From contig BFEA01000033.1 in assembly GCA_003427395.1 (NCBI GenBank), positions 408,613 to 429,004 of the forward strand: 20,392 nt of DNA, written 5' to 3'. The stretch comes from Chara braunii (taxonomy: Eukaryota > Streptophyta > Charophyceae > Charales > Characeae). Each line of letters starts with the position of its first letter. Position 1 is the first letter of the stretch. The position numbers and the translations under genes are program-made. A model generated the notes under the pieces. The model did no database searches. It saw nothing but the letters and a program-made list of their open reading frames with translations, and was not told the origin of the DNA. Positions 7,572 to 16,302 of the stretch are shown piece by piece.

Positions 7572-8360
7572 AGACTTTGTGCGCTGTCATGGGTGAGGAA
7601 GTGATACTTGCACTTGTGTGCTGGGGGGGGATACAACTTCACGATTGGCTTTAGTCCACGCGTCGGCCCTTGTGTCTGGCCGCATTGGTATCTGCAGATG
7701 GTGCAGCCAAAGAGGAAAGGATGCTGACAATTGATGTTGTTGTTGTGTTGGCTGACTTAATCACTTGTCTTGGTTGTTTTGTGGTTGCCGTGCATACTCA
7801 CTTGTGTTGTTGTGTCTTGATCACACTGGTTGTGGCTGCGGTACCTGTACACTCTCTTTAGGACGTCATCACACATAGGGCATACAACAGAAGTTAGAAA
7901 TAGGAGTATATTGAAATTTGTTCCTCTTTAATTTTGTTTATTTATTCTTGCTGTAGTAGATTGAAACCAAGTGTGGCCGTGGAATTTATTATTGTCTTAT
8001 AATTATTTATTGTGCAACAGACACACATTTTGAACATGTCATACCTCTGGAATTCTCTGGGCCTCTCTGTCTTGACTCGTTTCATCCCTCTCTTTCTCTT
8101 GCTTGTCCCCATCACCTTCTTCGCTGATGAGGAAGGTGGTGAAACGAGGACACATGGCCAAATTGAGAATAGACGGCCGCAGATGCTGACCCGTCGTAAC
8201 TAGTTGTGGATTGAGTTGCAGGACGCTGGTCCAGAGGCTGAACAACACGTACGCAACCACTTCAATCTGTGTGCTGCAGAAACTTAACTGAAGGAGTCTG
8301 ACAAGTTGTTCAAATGCTGAAAGTGAGCCGTAGAGTGCAAAGACTATTGATCGGGGCCAA
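7572..8360 (+). other. Rest of the untranslated leader
   Basis: Between the motif array and the first gag ATG I see no ORF of note. A run of eight G lies at 7623-7630, TTG-rich sequence at 7735-7850 and AT-rich sequence around 7900-8010. Leaders this long occur in plant gypsy elements and may hold packaging signals, but none is identifiable here. Confidence 0.5.
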
Positions 8361-8594
8361 ATGGCCCTCGATCAATATGTTGTCAAGCAGCTGGCTAAGA
8401 ATGTTGGTAACGTGCCCAAAGAAGAAGAAGGAGAAAATAATAAAGAAAAGAGGGAAGAACCAGAGTTCTTTGAAGAGATTATGATGACAAACATCAAACA
8501 ATTCCAAGAAACCTTGAATGCAGAGAAAAGAAAGATAGAAGAATACCGAAGAATGAAGATAGAGAAAGAAACAGCAAGAGAGAAAAGTGGGTAA
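8361..8594 (+). pseudogene. gag: gag N-terminal charged region
   Basis: The ATG at 8361 opens a 77-codon frame rich in Lys and Glu (EEEGENNKEKREEPEFFEE, then a KRKIEEYRRMKIEKE helix), a probable coiled coil like those at the N-terminus of gag, where they aid assembly. The frame ends at TAA beside 8590 because of a roughly 1-bp indel near 8585; the protein sense continues in the next frame (GKIRQRF...). This ATG is chosen because it is the first one in the frame that leads into gag. Confidence 0.7.
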
Positions 8595-9500
8595 AATCAG
8601 ACAGCGGTTTCACTTTGAAGGAATCGAGTCTGACCTTGCATCTGTTTTGGATAATTTGATTGCTTACCTCGCACATCTCGAACTGAAGATTGACAGTAAC
8701 ACCGTCGCAATTAAGACAATGACTAGACTCATTAAAGGGAAAGACAAGGTGATTGAGGAGGAGGTCAAGGGGGTAGAGAAGAAAGAACCCCAGGAGAAGC
8801 TCATGAAGGATGCAATGAAGGTCACAAAAGTGACACCGGAAAAACCCGAAACTTCCAAGAAGGAACCTGAGAAACCGGCGGAACAAAAAGAAGAGCCTGC
8901 TAAGCAGGAACCGGCCAAGGAGGTAGAAAAGCCGAAGATAAAAGAAAAAGTGAAGATGAAATTACCCTTTACCTATAATGGAAAGCGAGGTGAACATCTC
9001 TTGCTCTGGATTGCAGAAATTCAGACATACTGTAGCACGATACCGGTAGAGCCAGAAAGCCAAGTGGCTTTCACTACCTCATGTCTAGGTGAGGTAGCAA
9101 AGGAATGGGTCTTGTCTGAAGCCAATGTTGTTGGCTTCGAGGACATAGGTGAGTGGGCCAAAACCTTGACCCTCCGGGAATTTTTCCAAAAGATTAAGGA
9201 GAAATTCTTGGACAAAACGACGGCGGATAAGGCCTTTGACGAGCTCACCACCATCAGCCAAAAGCGTTGGACGACTGTGGATGCATTGTCGTGTGAAGTT
9301 GATCAGTTGTTGCAGGTACCTAGTCTGAACCTGCAAGACAATCAAGTCCTTCATATCTTTTCGCGAGCATTGTCGGAACCCATCCGAGGACATCTCGTTG
9401 CAGAGGCCAAGTCCGGTAAGTACAACTATTGACAGTTTCGCAACCTCGCGCTCCAGAGGGAGCAAATGACTGCTCAGGTAAAGGGAACCGTACACGTCTA
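8587..9500 (+). pseudogene. gag: gag capsid-like core (Retrotrans_gag type)
   Basis: A 281-codon frame starts as the shifted continuation of the N-terminal piece. Residues 1-60 are helical. Residues about 60-120 form a Lys/Glu/Pro-rich linker. Residues about 125-275 hold the capsid-like domain: LPFTYNGKRGEHLLLWI, then a helix with VAFTTSCLGEVAKEWV, then EFFQKIKEKF, and a final segment with RALSEPIRGHLV. The order W..(helix)..A..W..L..F is that of plant gypsy gag. TGA at 9430-9432 interrupts it and the sense resumes at once (QFRNLALQREQMTAQ). It would form the virus-like particle around the RNA. The stop is consistent with C-to-T change in a CGA codon. Confidence 0.85.
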
Positions 9501-9502
9501 TC

Positions 9503-9870
9503 GTGAAGAGTGGTCCGGTTGTCGAGTATGGAAAGCGAGTCCTGTGGCGACAAAAGCGACAGGACCACATGCTCGTTGTCTTTGACGACCACACTGTAGA
9601 AAAACTACCCCTTAATGAGGTCGAGGGAGGAGGTGGCAACAGTGAGTCAGGAAAGGGTGACGTCACTGTTGTCGTGACCAACAAGCGAGGTACCAATTCT
9701 TGGAGAAGGAAGAGGAGACCACGCTCCTTTCCCGAGCACCCTGACATTGCAGCCGGAAAACCTTGGGAAAAGATGGGTTTGTCACGGGAAGAGTGACAAC
9801 AACGAATGGATAACAGGCAGTGCCTTAAGTGCGACACTGCAGGGCACATCATAGCATGGTGCCCCCTCAA
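9503..9870 (+). pseudogene. gag: gag nucleocapsid region with CCHC zinc knuckle
   Basis: In a frame shifted relative to the capsid core, a basic segment (VTNKRGTNSWRRKRRPR) ends at TGA 9794-9796. Reading on in the same frame gives a perfect zinc knuckle, C-x2-C-x4-H-x4-C, at 9821-9862 (CLKCDTAGHIIAWC). This is the RNA-binding motif of nucleocapsid, and its position between gag core and protease is as expected. The knuckle residues are intact even though the frame around them is broken. A short linker (9870-10029) of unclear frame separates it from the protease. Confidence 0.8.
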
Positions 9871-10029
9871 TCAAAACCCAAAAGGGAGGAGTAGCATCTG
9901 CTCCTACCAAGTTAAGGGGTTTAGTTGAAGGTAAGGCGCCGATCACCCCTTTCAACCCCTCGACTCATATGGCAGAGGATGAATCTTCTTCGGCCCATCG
10001 TGTAGAACACCCTGACACAATTTTTTGTT

Positions 10030-10425
10030 TTGTCTCCTGGACGATTCCCTTTACGAACTTGGTTAAGAAGTTCGTGGGCTAAGAAAGCAAAGTCTAAGGG
10101 TGAGTTGATGATCGTAGATATTGAGATTACACGTACGCGAGTAGGTGCCTTGTTAGACCCTAGATCGACACGGTCCTACATCTCAGAAAAGACAATTTGT
10201 AAGTTGCATCTCGGAATGAAGGTAAGGGACTTGCCAAAACCTATCACGTCTATGTTGGTTGACAAGAGCATGATCACCGTCTCTCAGTATGTCGATTGTG
10301 TGAAATGTTATTTTCGAATCAAGGAAGGAAATAAAATTTTGCATGAGATATCCTTCCTAATTGAAAAAAAAATACCCTTTGATATGATTCTTGGTAGAGA
10401 TTGGCACGAGGAAGCCGACACATAA
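10030..10425 (+). pseudogene. pol: Retropepsin-like protease, active site lost
   Basis: A 131-codon frame shows the aspartic-protease order: a first strand (IVDIEITRTRVGALLD), the active-site Asp at 10156-10158, a later hydrophobic segment and the closing ILGRDW near the end, the usual (I/L)LG-x-D-W of gypsy proteases. The catalytic triplet D-(S/T)-G reads D-P-R here (10156-10164): Asp is kept but the next two residues are changed, each explicable by one transition. That should abolish cleavage of gag-pol. TAA at 10423 ends the frame, and the RT follows in the same frame. The start codon is nominal since this is an internal part of a polyprotein. Confidence 0.8.
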
Positions 10426-11480
10426 GTTAAATTCAAAGATAAGATTGTCAAACTCAAGGACGAAAAGTCCGAACTTAGAGGAATAAAATTGTATCTCAGG
10501 TTTGACTCTAACTCGATATTGTCTTTTTGTTGCACGAGTTACCCAACCTTTAGAAATATGGTCGTAAAGAAGAAGTTGGACCAGGATGTGATGATTGTGC
10601 TCGTCAAACGAGTAGGTGAATGTTCCTCATCCTATCCTCCTCCTATTGAAAAACTACTTCACGAATATAAGGACTTGCAAACAAAGCCAACGAGAATCAC
10701 TGAACGTGCTATTAAGCACACAATTAAGATTATTCCCTGTAGTAGGATTCCTAAAGATCCCATTTATCGTATGTTTCTTAGAGAACTTGAGGAACTCAAG
10801 AAACAACTACAAGAACTAACTTTAAAAGGATGGATTCGCCCCAACTCATCTCCTTGTGGTGCTCCTGTCTTATTTGTGCCCAAAAAGGAAGGTGAACTTA
10901 GATTATGTATTGATTATCGTGTGTTGAATGTCGTCACCATAAAAAACACGGAACCAGCTCCACGCATTAATGACTTGTTGGACCAATTGCAGGGTACTTT
11001 AGTAAGATTGATCTCAAGTCAGGGTACCACCAGATCAAGGTGGTTCCTGAGGATCAACATAAGACAACCTTGCGAACCTTGTATGATCACTACGAGTTCG
11101 TGGTTATGTCTTTCGGATTGACTAATGCTCCTGCCACCTTTTAAAGGTCTATGAAGGGACTATTTCGTCAATGGCTGGCTCAGTTCGTAGTTGTCTACCT
11201 CGATGATGTCCTCGTGTTTAGCAAGACACTTGAGGATCACGAGAAGCACCTACGAATGGTTCTACAGAAGTTGCGCAAGACAACTTCAAACTGAATCCTA
11301 AGAAGTCTGAGTTTGCTAAGCTTGAGGTCTTGTACTTAGGGCATATAGTAAACGAGTAAGGACTAAGGTATGAAGAAAAGATAACAAAAATTCGAGATTG
11401 GCCCCAACCTAAGACTGTCTCTGAATTCAGATCTTTTATAGGACTTGCTAGTTATTATAGGAAGTTTGTAAGAAACTTCT
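10426..11480 (+). pseudogene. pol: Reverse transcriptase, four breaks
   Basis: RT motifs appear in order but in three frames. Frame of 10489: [11 protein letters not shown], then [18 protein letters not shown] and [11 protein letters not shown] (fingers and the motif before A). A missing base at about 10993 shifts to the next frame: [14 protein letters not shown] with catalytic Asp at 11010, then [15 protein letters not shown] at 11142-11144, and the intact catalytic box YLDDV at 11196-11210. A missing base near 11280 shifts again: LYLGHIV, TAA at 11357-11359, then WPQPKTVSEFRSFIGLASYY leading into the tether. It would copy element RNA into cDNA. The palm aspartates survive but no frame spans the domain. 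Confidence 0.9.
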
Positions 11481-11482
11481 CT

Positions 11483-12031
11483 TTGATAACTGCCCCTATG
11501 AGAAGACTACTGAAGAAAGGAAAACCTTGGTTGTGGGACAAAGATTGTGATTCCTCATTCAAGAAGTTGAAACATGTACAGACTCACTACCCTGTCTTAA
11601 AGATTGGTGATCCTTCTCGCCTTTTAATTGTCACCACTGACGCAAGTCGGTATGAAATTGGGGTTGTGCTATAGCAAGATGACGGTAAGGGATATAGACC
11701 TATCGAGCTTCTGTATAAAAGGTTTCCGTCTGAGAAAGTGGCCAACTCCACTTACGAAAGGGAATTGTACGCCTTGGTTGCTGCACTGGACACGTGGAAA
11801 CACTACTTGCTAGGGAGACACTTTACTGTCTACTCATACCACTCTACCCTGAAGTGGATTAAGACCCAACCTAGGCTCTCTGACAAGTTAGTGAGATGGT
11901 CCGCTTTTATTGACACATTTGACTTTGAATTGAAGACAATCAAAGTAAAGTCTAATGTGGTTGCGGATGCTTTGTCCAAGCGTGCTGATTTTTTTGAAAA
12001 CTATTGTCTCCCATCTCGATATTGGGAATGA
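11483..12031 (+). pseudogene. pol: RNase H and connection domain
   Basis: Continuing in the frame reached after 11282: W.WDKDCDSSFKKLK, then TTDAS (first catalytic Asp at 11639), TAG at 11672-11674, and KRFPSEKVANSTYERELYAL (Glu in the expected place). Next comes YSYHSTLKW, where gypsy RNases H have Asp before the His (the D-H-x-(S/T)-L block). Here that residue is Tyr (11837-11839), so a catalytic carboxylate is missing. The closing VADALSK Asp is present. A frame break near 12010 leads to the linker before integrase. Its role would be to remove RNA from RNA-DNA hybrids during copying. Confidence 0.85.
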
Positions 12032-12982
12032 ACGGAAAGAGCAAATTTGTAGGGGGTATGCAAATGATCCTATATGGAGTCCTATTATTGGGACCCTACA
12101 GAGAAACCCTGAACTATTTCTCGAATATTGAATTACTGATGGTCTACTCTTCTTTATCGATAAGGCCAAAGAAAGATTGTGGTTCCTCACAAAGAACAAA
12201 TAAAAAGTCTAATTATTGGGGAATGTCATGATATTGAAGGACACTTCGGTCTTAAGAAGACGCATGCCGATGTGAGAGAACGCTTTGAATGGAAAGGGAT
12301 GAAAAAAAATGTGCTAACCTATGTGCGGAGTTGTCTTGTTTGCCAGAGGAATAAGCCTTCTCATGAGAATCTATTGGGACTACTGGAACGTCTACCAATT
12401 CCAAGTAAGCCAGGTGAGTCAATCTCAATTGACTTTATGAGCCTCACTAAGAGCCGAAATGACAATAGTCTGTTAATGGTTATTGTCGATAGATTCTTAA
12501 AGTATGCAATGTTCATTCCCTTGTCTGTCGAAGCTATAACAAAGTTGGTCATCCGGAAGTTCCAGATGCGATGGGTTTCCGAATATGGATTTCCGAAAAC
12601 CATCGTCTCTGACAGAGATGTTTGGTTTACCGGTCTACAATGGAAAAAGTTGATGGAAGTCTATGGCACTAGGTTGACCATGTCGTCCGGTAGACACCCT
12701 GAAACGAACGGCCAAACTGAACAGATGAATCATCTGTGCCACCAACTTTTGCACATCAAACCATCTATGTTCCCACCCTCCATGAATGAAGGTTATGAAG
12801 TTGAAAAGATGTTGGAACATGGCTACTTCTCTACAGGTGGCAGAGGAAGACCGCAGAAGCAGTATAAGGTGAAGTTCAAGTCTCAACCTCCATCTGAAGC
12901 TAGATGGTTCAGTCAGAAACAACTCCTACCTATTGCCCCTGGCATCATTGCTGCATATGAACGTGGGTTAAAAGAAAGTTAA
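12032..12982 (+). pseudogene. pol: Integrase (HHCC, DD35E) fused to chromodomain by deletion
   Basis: The linker in one frame (EQICRGYANDPIW...) has TGA at 12129, then shifts near 12178 into a frame open to TAA 12980. The zinc-binding part is H-x4-H-x29-C-x2-C (12227-12343). The catalytic core has Asp at 12431 (SIDF), Asp at 12611 (VSDRD) and Glu at 12719 (NGQTEQ); exactly 35 residues separate the last two, so DD35E is intact. About 15-25 residues later the frame enters a chromodomain (12794-12955: YEVEKML, TGGRGRPQKQYKVKF, SEARWF). The usual 100-plus residues of integrase C-terminus with GPY/F and FH.SKL are missing, so an in-frame deletion near 12750-12780 joins them. The chromodomain resembles that at 5686-5979. 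Confidence 0.9.
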
Positions 12983-13057
12983 TGTATTTCTTCGATGGAA
13001 CTCGAAAATCGGGTCGACAGGAATGTAATAATCCGCTTGTTATGCCTCGTAACCTAT

Positions 13058-13192
13058 CTAGGGGCCCCTAGGCCTGACGTCGGCTTCAAGCCGCAAAAGA
13101 GGCAGGACCCCAAAATTGGAATCAGGGCCCCTGCGCCAGACAGTTGACTGAAAGTCAACTGTCCACGGACCTCAGTCAAAGTCACCGTGGAC
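13058..13192. repeat. Cluster of perfect short inverted repeats in U3
   Basis: Five palindromes or hairpins lie in 135 bp: CTAGGGGCCCCTAG (13058-13071), CGGCTT-C-AAGCCG (13081-13093), CAGGG-C-CCCTG (13123-13133), CAGTTGACT-GAA-AGTCAACTG (13141-13161), and GTCCACGG with CCGTGGAC across a 16-nt loop (13161-13192). They lie between the pol stop and the shared LTR section. They could be transcription-factor sites or RNA structure; which one is not decidable here. Confidence 0.8.
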
Positions 13193-13412
13193 CCAACCCA
13201 TACCGTCGGTCAGACACACACACTTGTTTGTATGCACGTACCAGAACAACATTTAGGCCAAGTGAAAGTTTGCAACTATATGGGATCCAGACCGTCGGCT
13301 GCGAGTCAATCTAAGCCATTGTGGGTGGGAGACCTGAGGCAGGTCTACCTGGTCAAATGCTACATAAGACCCTGCCTCCAGGGAGTCAACATTCAGTGTT
13401 GCTATGCTGCCT

Positions 13413-13510
13413 TGACGCTCGCTTGACGCTACTTAGACGCTGGCTTGACGCTAGTTGGACACTTGCTTAACATTGGTTGGACGCTGGCTAGACGCTGGTT
13501 GGATGCTGAC
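13413..13510 (+). repeat. 11-bp minisatellite, about 9 copies, 3' LTR
   Basis: It is the counterpart of 6289-6363, with units such as TGACGCTAGTT, GGACGCTGGCT and TAACATTGGTT. It is more diverged and about two units longer than in the 5' LTR. Confidence 0.85.
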
Positions 13511-14100
13511 ACTGTGGACGATGACACAAGACTGCTGCCTGCATGCTGGCGCTTTTCTGCTTCGGCGCCAACCTTTGCTGACGTGGCGCAAGGCCACGTT
13601 GTCTTCGACATTGCTGATGTGGCGCATGCCACTCTGTCGTCATTGCTGACGTGGCATTTGCCACACCGTCTACATTGCTGAGTTGGACGCAACAAGGAGG
13701 GAGATCGGGATATGTGGATGATTGAGAGAGAACAAGAGACTTACCTGTTGTTGATGTCGATACTGTGCGCCGCTGAACGTCTTCACGAGAGATCTGTGCC
13801 ACATGGCACTCTTGATGTGATCAGGCCCCGTCAGGCTATTATTGGACACTGTTGGTTGACGTGGAGGCGAGGGGGAAGCCTGGAGAAGGAGAGAGAAATG
13901 TTGGGCTGCTGTCTTTATGGTCATTGATGAATATTTTTTCCACCCTTTTAGCTGTATATTCCCCTCCTCCTCTCTTCGTCTATTGCTTACTAGACATTGT
14001 ATCACATATCACATTCACGATTATTTAGAGACATTATTCAGAACTGAGATTTATTGTATTTCGACATCTGATGAGTATCTTCCAGACTGGGTTCATTGCA

Positions 14101-14457
14101 AACTAATCAAAATAAAAATAAATCATGTGCGCAGATATATGTGCAATGGAAATAATCCTACCCCTTAAGCGCGAGCGGCCCGGGGGAGGAGGTTGTGTTC
14201 CGCTGCGCGCCGGAATCGGGCCGAAGTTTTGATTCGGGCCGGCGGATGAAGGCGATCGAGGGAGGGGGGGGGGTGCAGAGCGGTGCGCGCACCGAATTGT
14301 TCACAGCGCGCCAGAAAACGAGAGAGCACGCCCACGGGGTCCAGCGGCGGCGGGCGTCGATGCAAGGGAATATCTGGAAGCGCCCACCGTCCGATAGTAA
14401 GAAAGTGTCGTTTTGCGGCGCATGCCTAAATCTTTTTTCAATTCTCGGTTGGTTTTC
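14101..14457. other. GC-rich flank, no gene seen
   Basis: After the LTR end the sequence is AT-rich for about 60 bp, then GC-rich with a run of nine G (about 14263-14272) and many CG dinucleotides. A short direct repeat (GA-TCGGGCCG type) occurs near 14213 and 14232. Arg/Gly-rich ORFs here are compositional. No target-site duplication for the chromovirus can be confirmed. Confidence 0.4.
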
Positions 14458-14458
14458 C

Positions 14459-14700
14459 TTTTTTTTTTTTCCGTCTTTCGTTTCTGTTTTATTCTTCTGT
14501 CGTCTTCTTTGGCCATTTTTTGGCGGCCGGCATCAAAAGAGATGGCGAGGATGACGACAAAACCAAGGAGGTGTGGGCCGCCCGCCGCCAATATATATAT
14601 CAGTATTTGAAGTTCGTTCAAAGTGGTTGGGTTGGGGTTTGAACCTACGCACTGTTTTTGAAATACCCAATTGCCTGATGAGATAACCACTTCGGTGGAC
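14459..14700 (-). mobile_element. Possible short tRNA-derived SINE
   Basis: On the minus strand, TATCTCATCAGG (14674-14685, A-box-like, 8 of 12 to TAGCTCAGTTGG) is followed 28 bp later by a perfect B-box core GGTTCAAACCC (14635-14645). This is the internal RNA polymerase III promoter layout of tRNA genes and SINEs. About 165 bp further on is an A-run (T12 on plus, 14459-14470) that could be the tail. The body is not similar to the two copies at 15370-16302. The A-box is weak, so this is tentative. Confidence 0.4.
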
Positions 14701-14929
14701 TGGGTCCCTATTTGCTTTTGGGGACTGCTGTCTTTTGAAGTGTATCCGACGTCAGGCTCTTGGCACATCAGGATGTGCCTGTGTGTCCGAACCCTAACAT
14801 CGCACAATGTGACCCCCGCCGGCCTGAAATGGACTTACCTGGCCTTACGGACTGGGTTTTTTGGGGGGGCGGCGACCGGCTGGCGCAGGCGGGTCCGGGC
14901 CAAACATTTTCAAGCACGAACTTTGACGA

Positions 14930-15245
14930 TTTTTCGAGCTTAGACAAATTGGCAAACAAATCTGAAAATTTGATATCCTGTAGATTAGGCCGTGATCTTT
15001 CCAGGAAAAATACCAGAAAAATGAAAAACAATAAATTAAATGGTGAAGTAAATGCCACGCCGTTTCGTCACATTTTCAATTTTTGCTACTCTACCACGTA
15101 TGAGCCAACGGGAAAAGAAACCCAACTTTCGCGATTTTTTGCAATCCGAAGGATGACCCAAAAACTCAAAAAATCCGAGAGTCTATAGACTTGGTCGTGA
15201 TCTTTACAAAAAAAATATTAAAAAATAAATAAAAATCATTTGAAC
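14930..15245. repeat. Diverged duplication, period about 205 bp
   Basis: CGTGATCTTT occurs at 14991 and 15196, each preceded by a TAGA or TATAGAC string about 10 bp away and followed by A-rich sequence containing ACC and AAATAAAT or AATAAATTAAAT. Similarity is patchy but collinear over about 80 bp, which suggests an old tandem duplication of AT-rich DNA. Confidence 0.45.
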
Positions 15246-15369
15246 CATGAAATAAATCGCGGGGGTAATTCAATGCATGTTCGAATTTCGCCACTCCGCC
15301 AGTTCCCCCCACTGTACTACCAGTAGCCCTCATGGACCTGTGGCCCTCTGCTACCGTTTCCACCTAATC

Positions 15370-15870
15370 TTTTTTTTTTTTTTTTTTTTTTTTTTAACTA
15401 CACTACGTTCTTCTCTCAAATTAGTTTTTGCCTTTCACTACCTGCTCCTAAGACTGTATGGAGGGGACCCCTGCAAGCATAGCGCCTCGCAAACGAGGTA
15501 AATCATGTTGCGCCCCGCCCCAACAGCGATAGTCAGAGATGGGGTGGGGCCGCTGGTGGGGGTCCGGCTAACGCAAAGACCGAGCATTTTGCCAGTATTT
15601 GCGCCTCCCTTTCTCATCGTTCCCCACCCCTCATCGAGTAGCAGCAGAGGCTATGGCCAACATTCTCCCACACACCACACACAACCCACTCGCTCTCTCA
15701 CTCACACCCGTGTTGGCCATAGACCCTGCTAATACCAATCAGGGGTATCCACAAGACTACCACAGTCCTTTTGCACTAAGTGCGCCACAGGCGGTCATGG
15801 GGCTTGAACCCACAACCTCCTGAATGCCACTTGCCTGCCTAACCAACTGAGCTAGGCCATTGGATAAAAG
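15370..15870 (-). mobile_element. tRNA-derived SINE, copy A
   Basis: Minus strand: a tRNA-like head with A-box TAGCTCAGTTGG (15843-15854) and B-box GGTTCAAGCCC (15800-15810) 32 bp apart, as in tRNAs. A body of about 400 bp follows, then an A-run of 26 (T on plus, 15370-15395). Head-body-A tail is the structure of a tRNA-derived SINE transcribed by RNA polymerase III and mobilised by LINE machinery. The body shares collinear blocks with copy B just to the right (GAT-CCCC-GAT-GG-ATT then AGCAG-GTCT; near the tail a CTACCTGCTCCTAA-like string and GGGGACCCC or GGGGAACCCC). It cannot be a functional tRNA because the region between the boxes does not give a clean anticodon arm. Confidence 0.75.
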
Positions 15871-15890
15871 GGTTATCTTTGTATGCCCCC

Positions 15891-16302
15891 CTTTTTTCTT
15901 CTTCTTTTTTTTTTTTCCCTTCTTCTTCTCTCAATTTCACCTCACACTACCTACCTACCGCTACTCCTAATTGTAGGCATACGGGGAACCCCGTAGCAGC
16001 CAGAACCGTGTTCACGAGAGAACATGCGGGTGCTGCTCCCGACCTGCAGGTGGGCGATACCGGCCAGGGGACAACCGGTAGCATCACCATGCCAACAGGA
16101 CCAATCCGTGTTCCTCCCCTCAGGTCCCCTCCCCTACCAACATCAGCAGACTCTGCTCAATGCCGATCGGGGGATCCAGTGGTCTATCTCTAGGTGGCGG
16201 GCGCCAAGCATGCCCAGGAAGGTACATGAGGCCAATGGGGATTGAACCCACGACCTCCTGAATGCCACTTGCGTGCCTTACCAACTGAGCCGCTGGACTT
16301 TT
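15891..16302 (-). mobile_element. tRNA-derived SINE, copy B
   Basis: Minus strand: A-box CGGCTCAGTTGG (16281-16292) and B-box GGTTCAATCCC (16238-16248), again 32 bp apart, with the sequence between them nearly the same as in copy A (GCAAGTGGCATTCAGGAGGT). The body continues to a pyrimidine-rich (A-rich on minus) tail at 15891-15930 that touches the head of copy A. So two members of one family lie head-to-tail in the same orientation. Copy B is about 90 bp shorter. Confidence 0.75.

Larger units (their letters stand above)
6115..14100 (+). mobile_element. Degenerate Ty3/gypsy chromovirus, about 8 kb
   Basis: Direct repeats at 6115-6953 and 13246-14100 flank, in order, a primer-binding site, a leader of about 1.4 kb, gag (coiled region, capsid-like core, zinc knuckle), protease, RT, RNase H, integrase and a chromodomain. 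That order (PR-RT-RH-IN-CHD) defines a Ty3/gypsy chromovirus. The element is dead: at least six in-frame stops, about six frame changes, a protease active-site loss and an integrase deletion. The 5' LTR appears to lack about 220 bp at its left end if the 3' LTR begins at 13024. No target-site duplication can be tested because of that truncation. Confidence 0.9.
13024..14100 (+). mobile_element. 3' LTR of the chromovirus
   Basis: The part 13246-14100 aligns with the 5' LTR and ends TTCATTGCA at 14100. The likely true start is TGTAATAATCC at 13024, just 42 bp after the pol stop: a TGTAA start is common in plant gypsy LTRs, a purine-biased GGGTCGACAGGAA (possible polypurine tract) precedes it, and a comparable segment follows the pol stop of the minus-strand element at 5648-5680. 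If so, the LTR is about 1,077 bp and the first 222 bp are absent from the 5' copy. The part 13246-14100 is secure; the start is inferred. Confidence 0.75.

Noticed and set aside
8494-8918. Minus-strand hydrophobic ORFs opposite the gag N-terminus
   Set aside because: Complement of Lys/Glu-rich codons reads as Phe/Leu/Ser. The sense strand explains the sequence.
9085-9870. 261-codon minus-strand ORF opposite gag
   Set aside because: It is antisense to recognisable gag and zinc-knuckle coding sequence and has no domain of its own. It is a shadow.
6115-14100. Two solo LTRs flanking an unrelated gene
   Set aside because: Orientation, PBS directly after the first repeat and gag-PR-RT-RH-IN-CHD order between them show that this is one element.
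15790-15870. Functional tRNA gene on the minus strand
   Set aside because: A- and B-boxes are good but acceptor ends do not pair convincingly and no clear anticodon arm forms. The attached body and A tail make it a SINE head.
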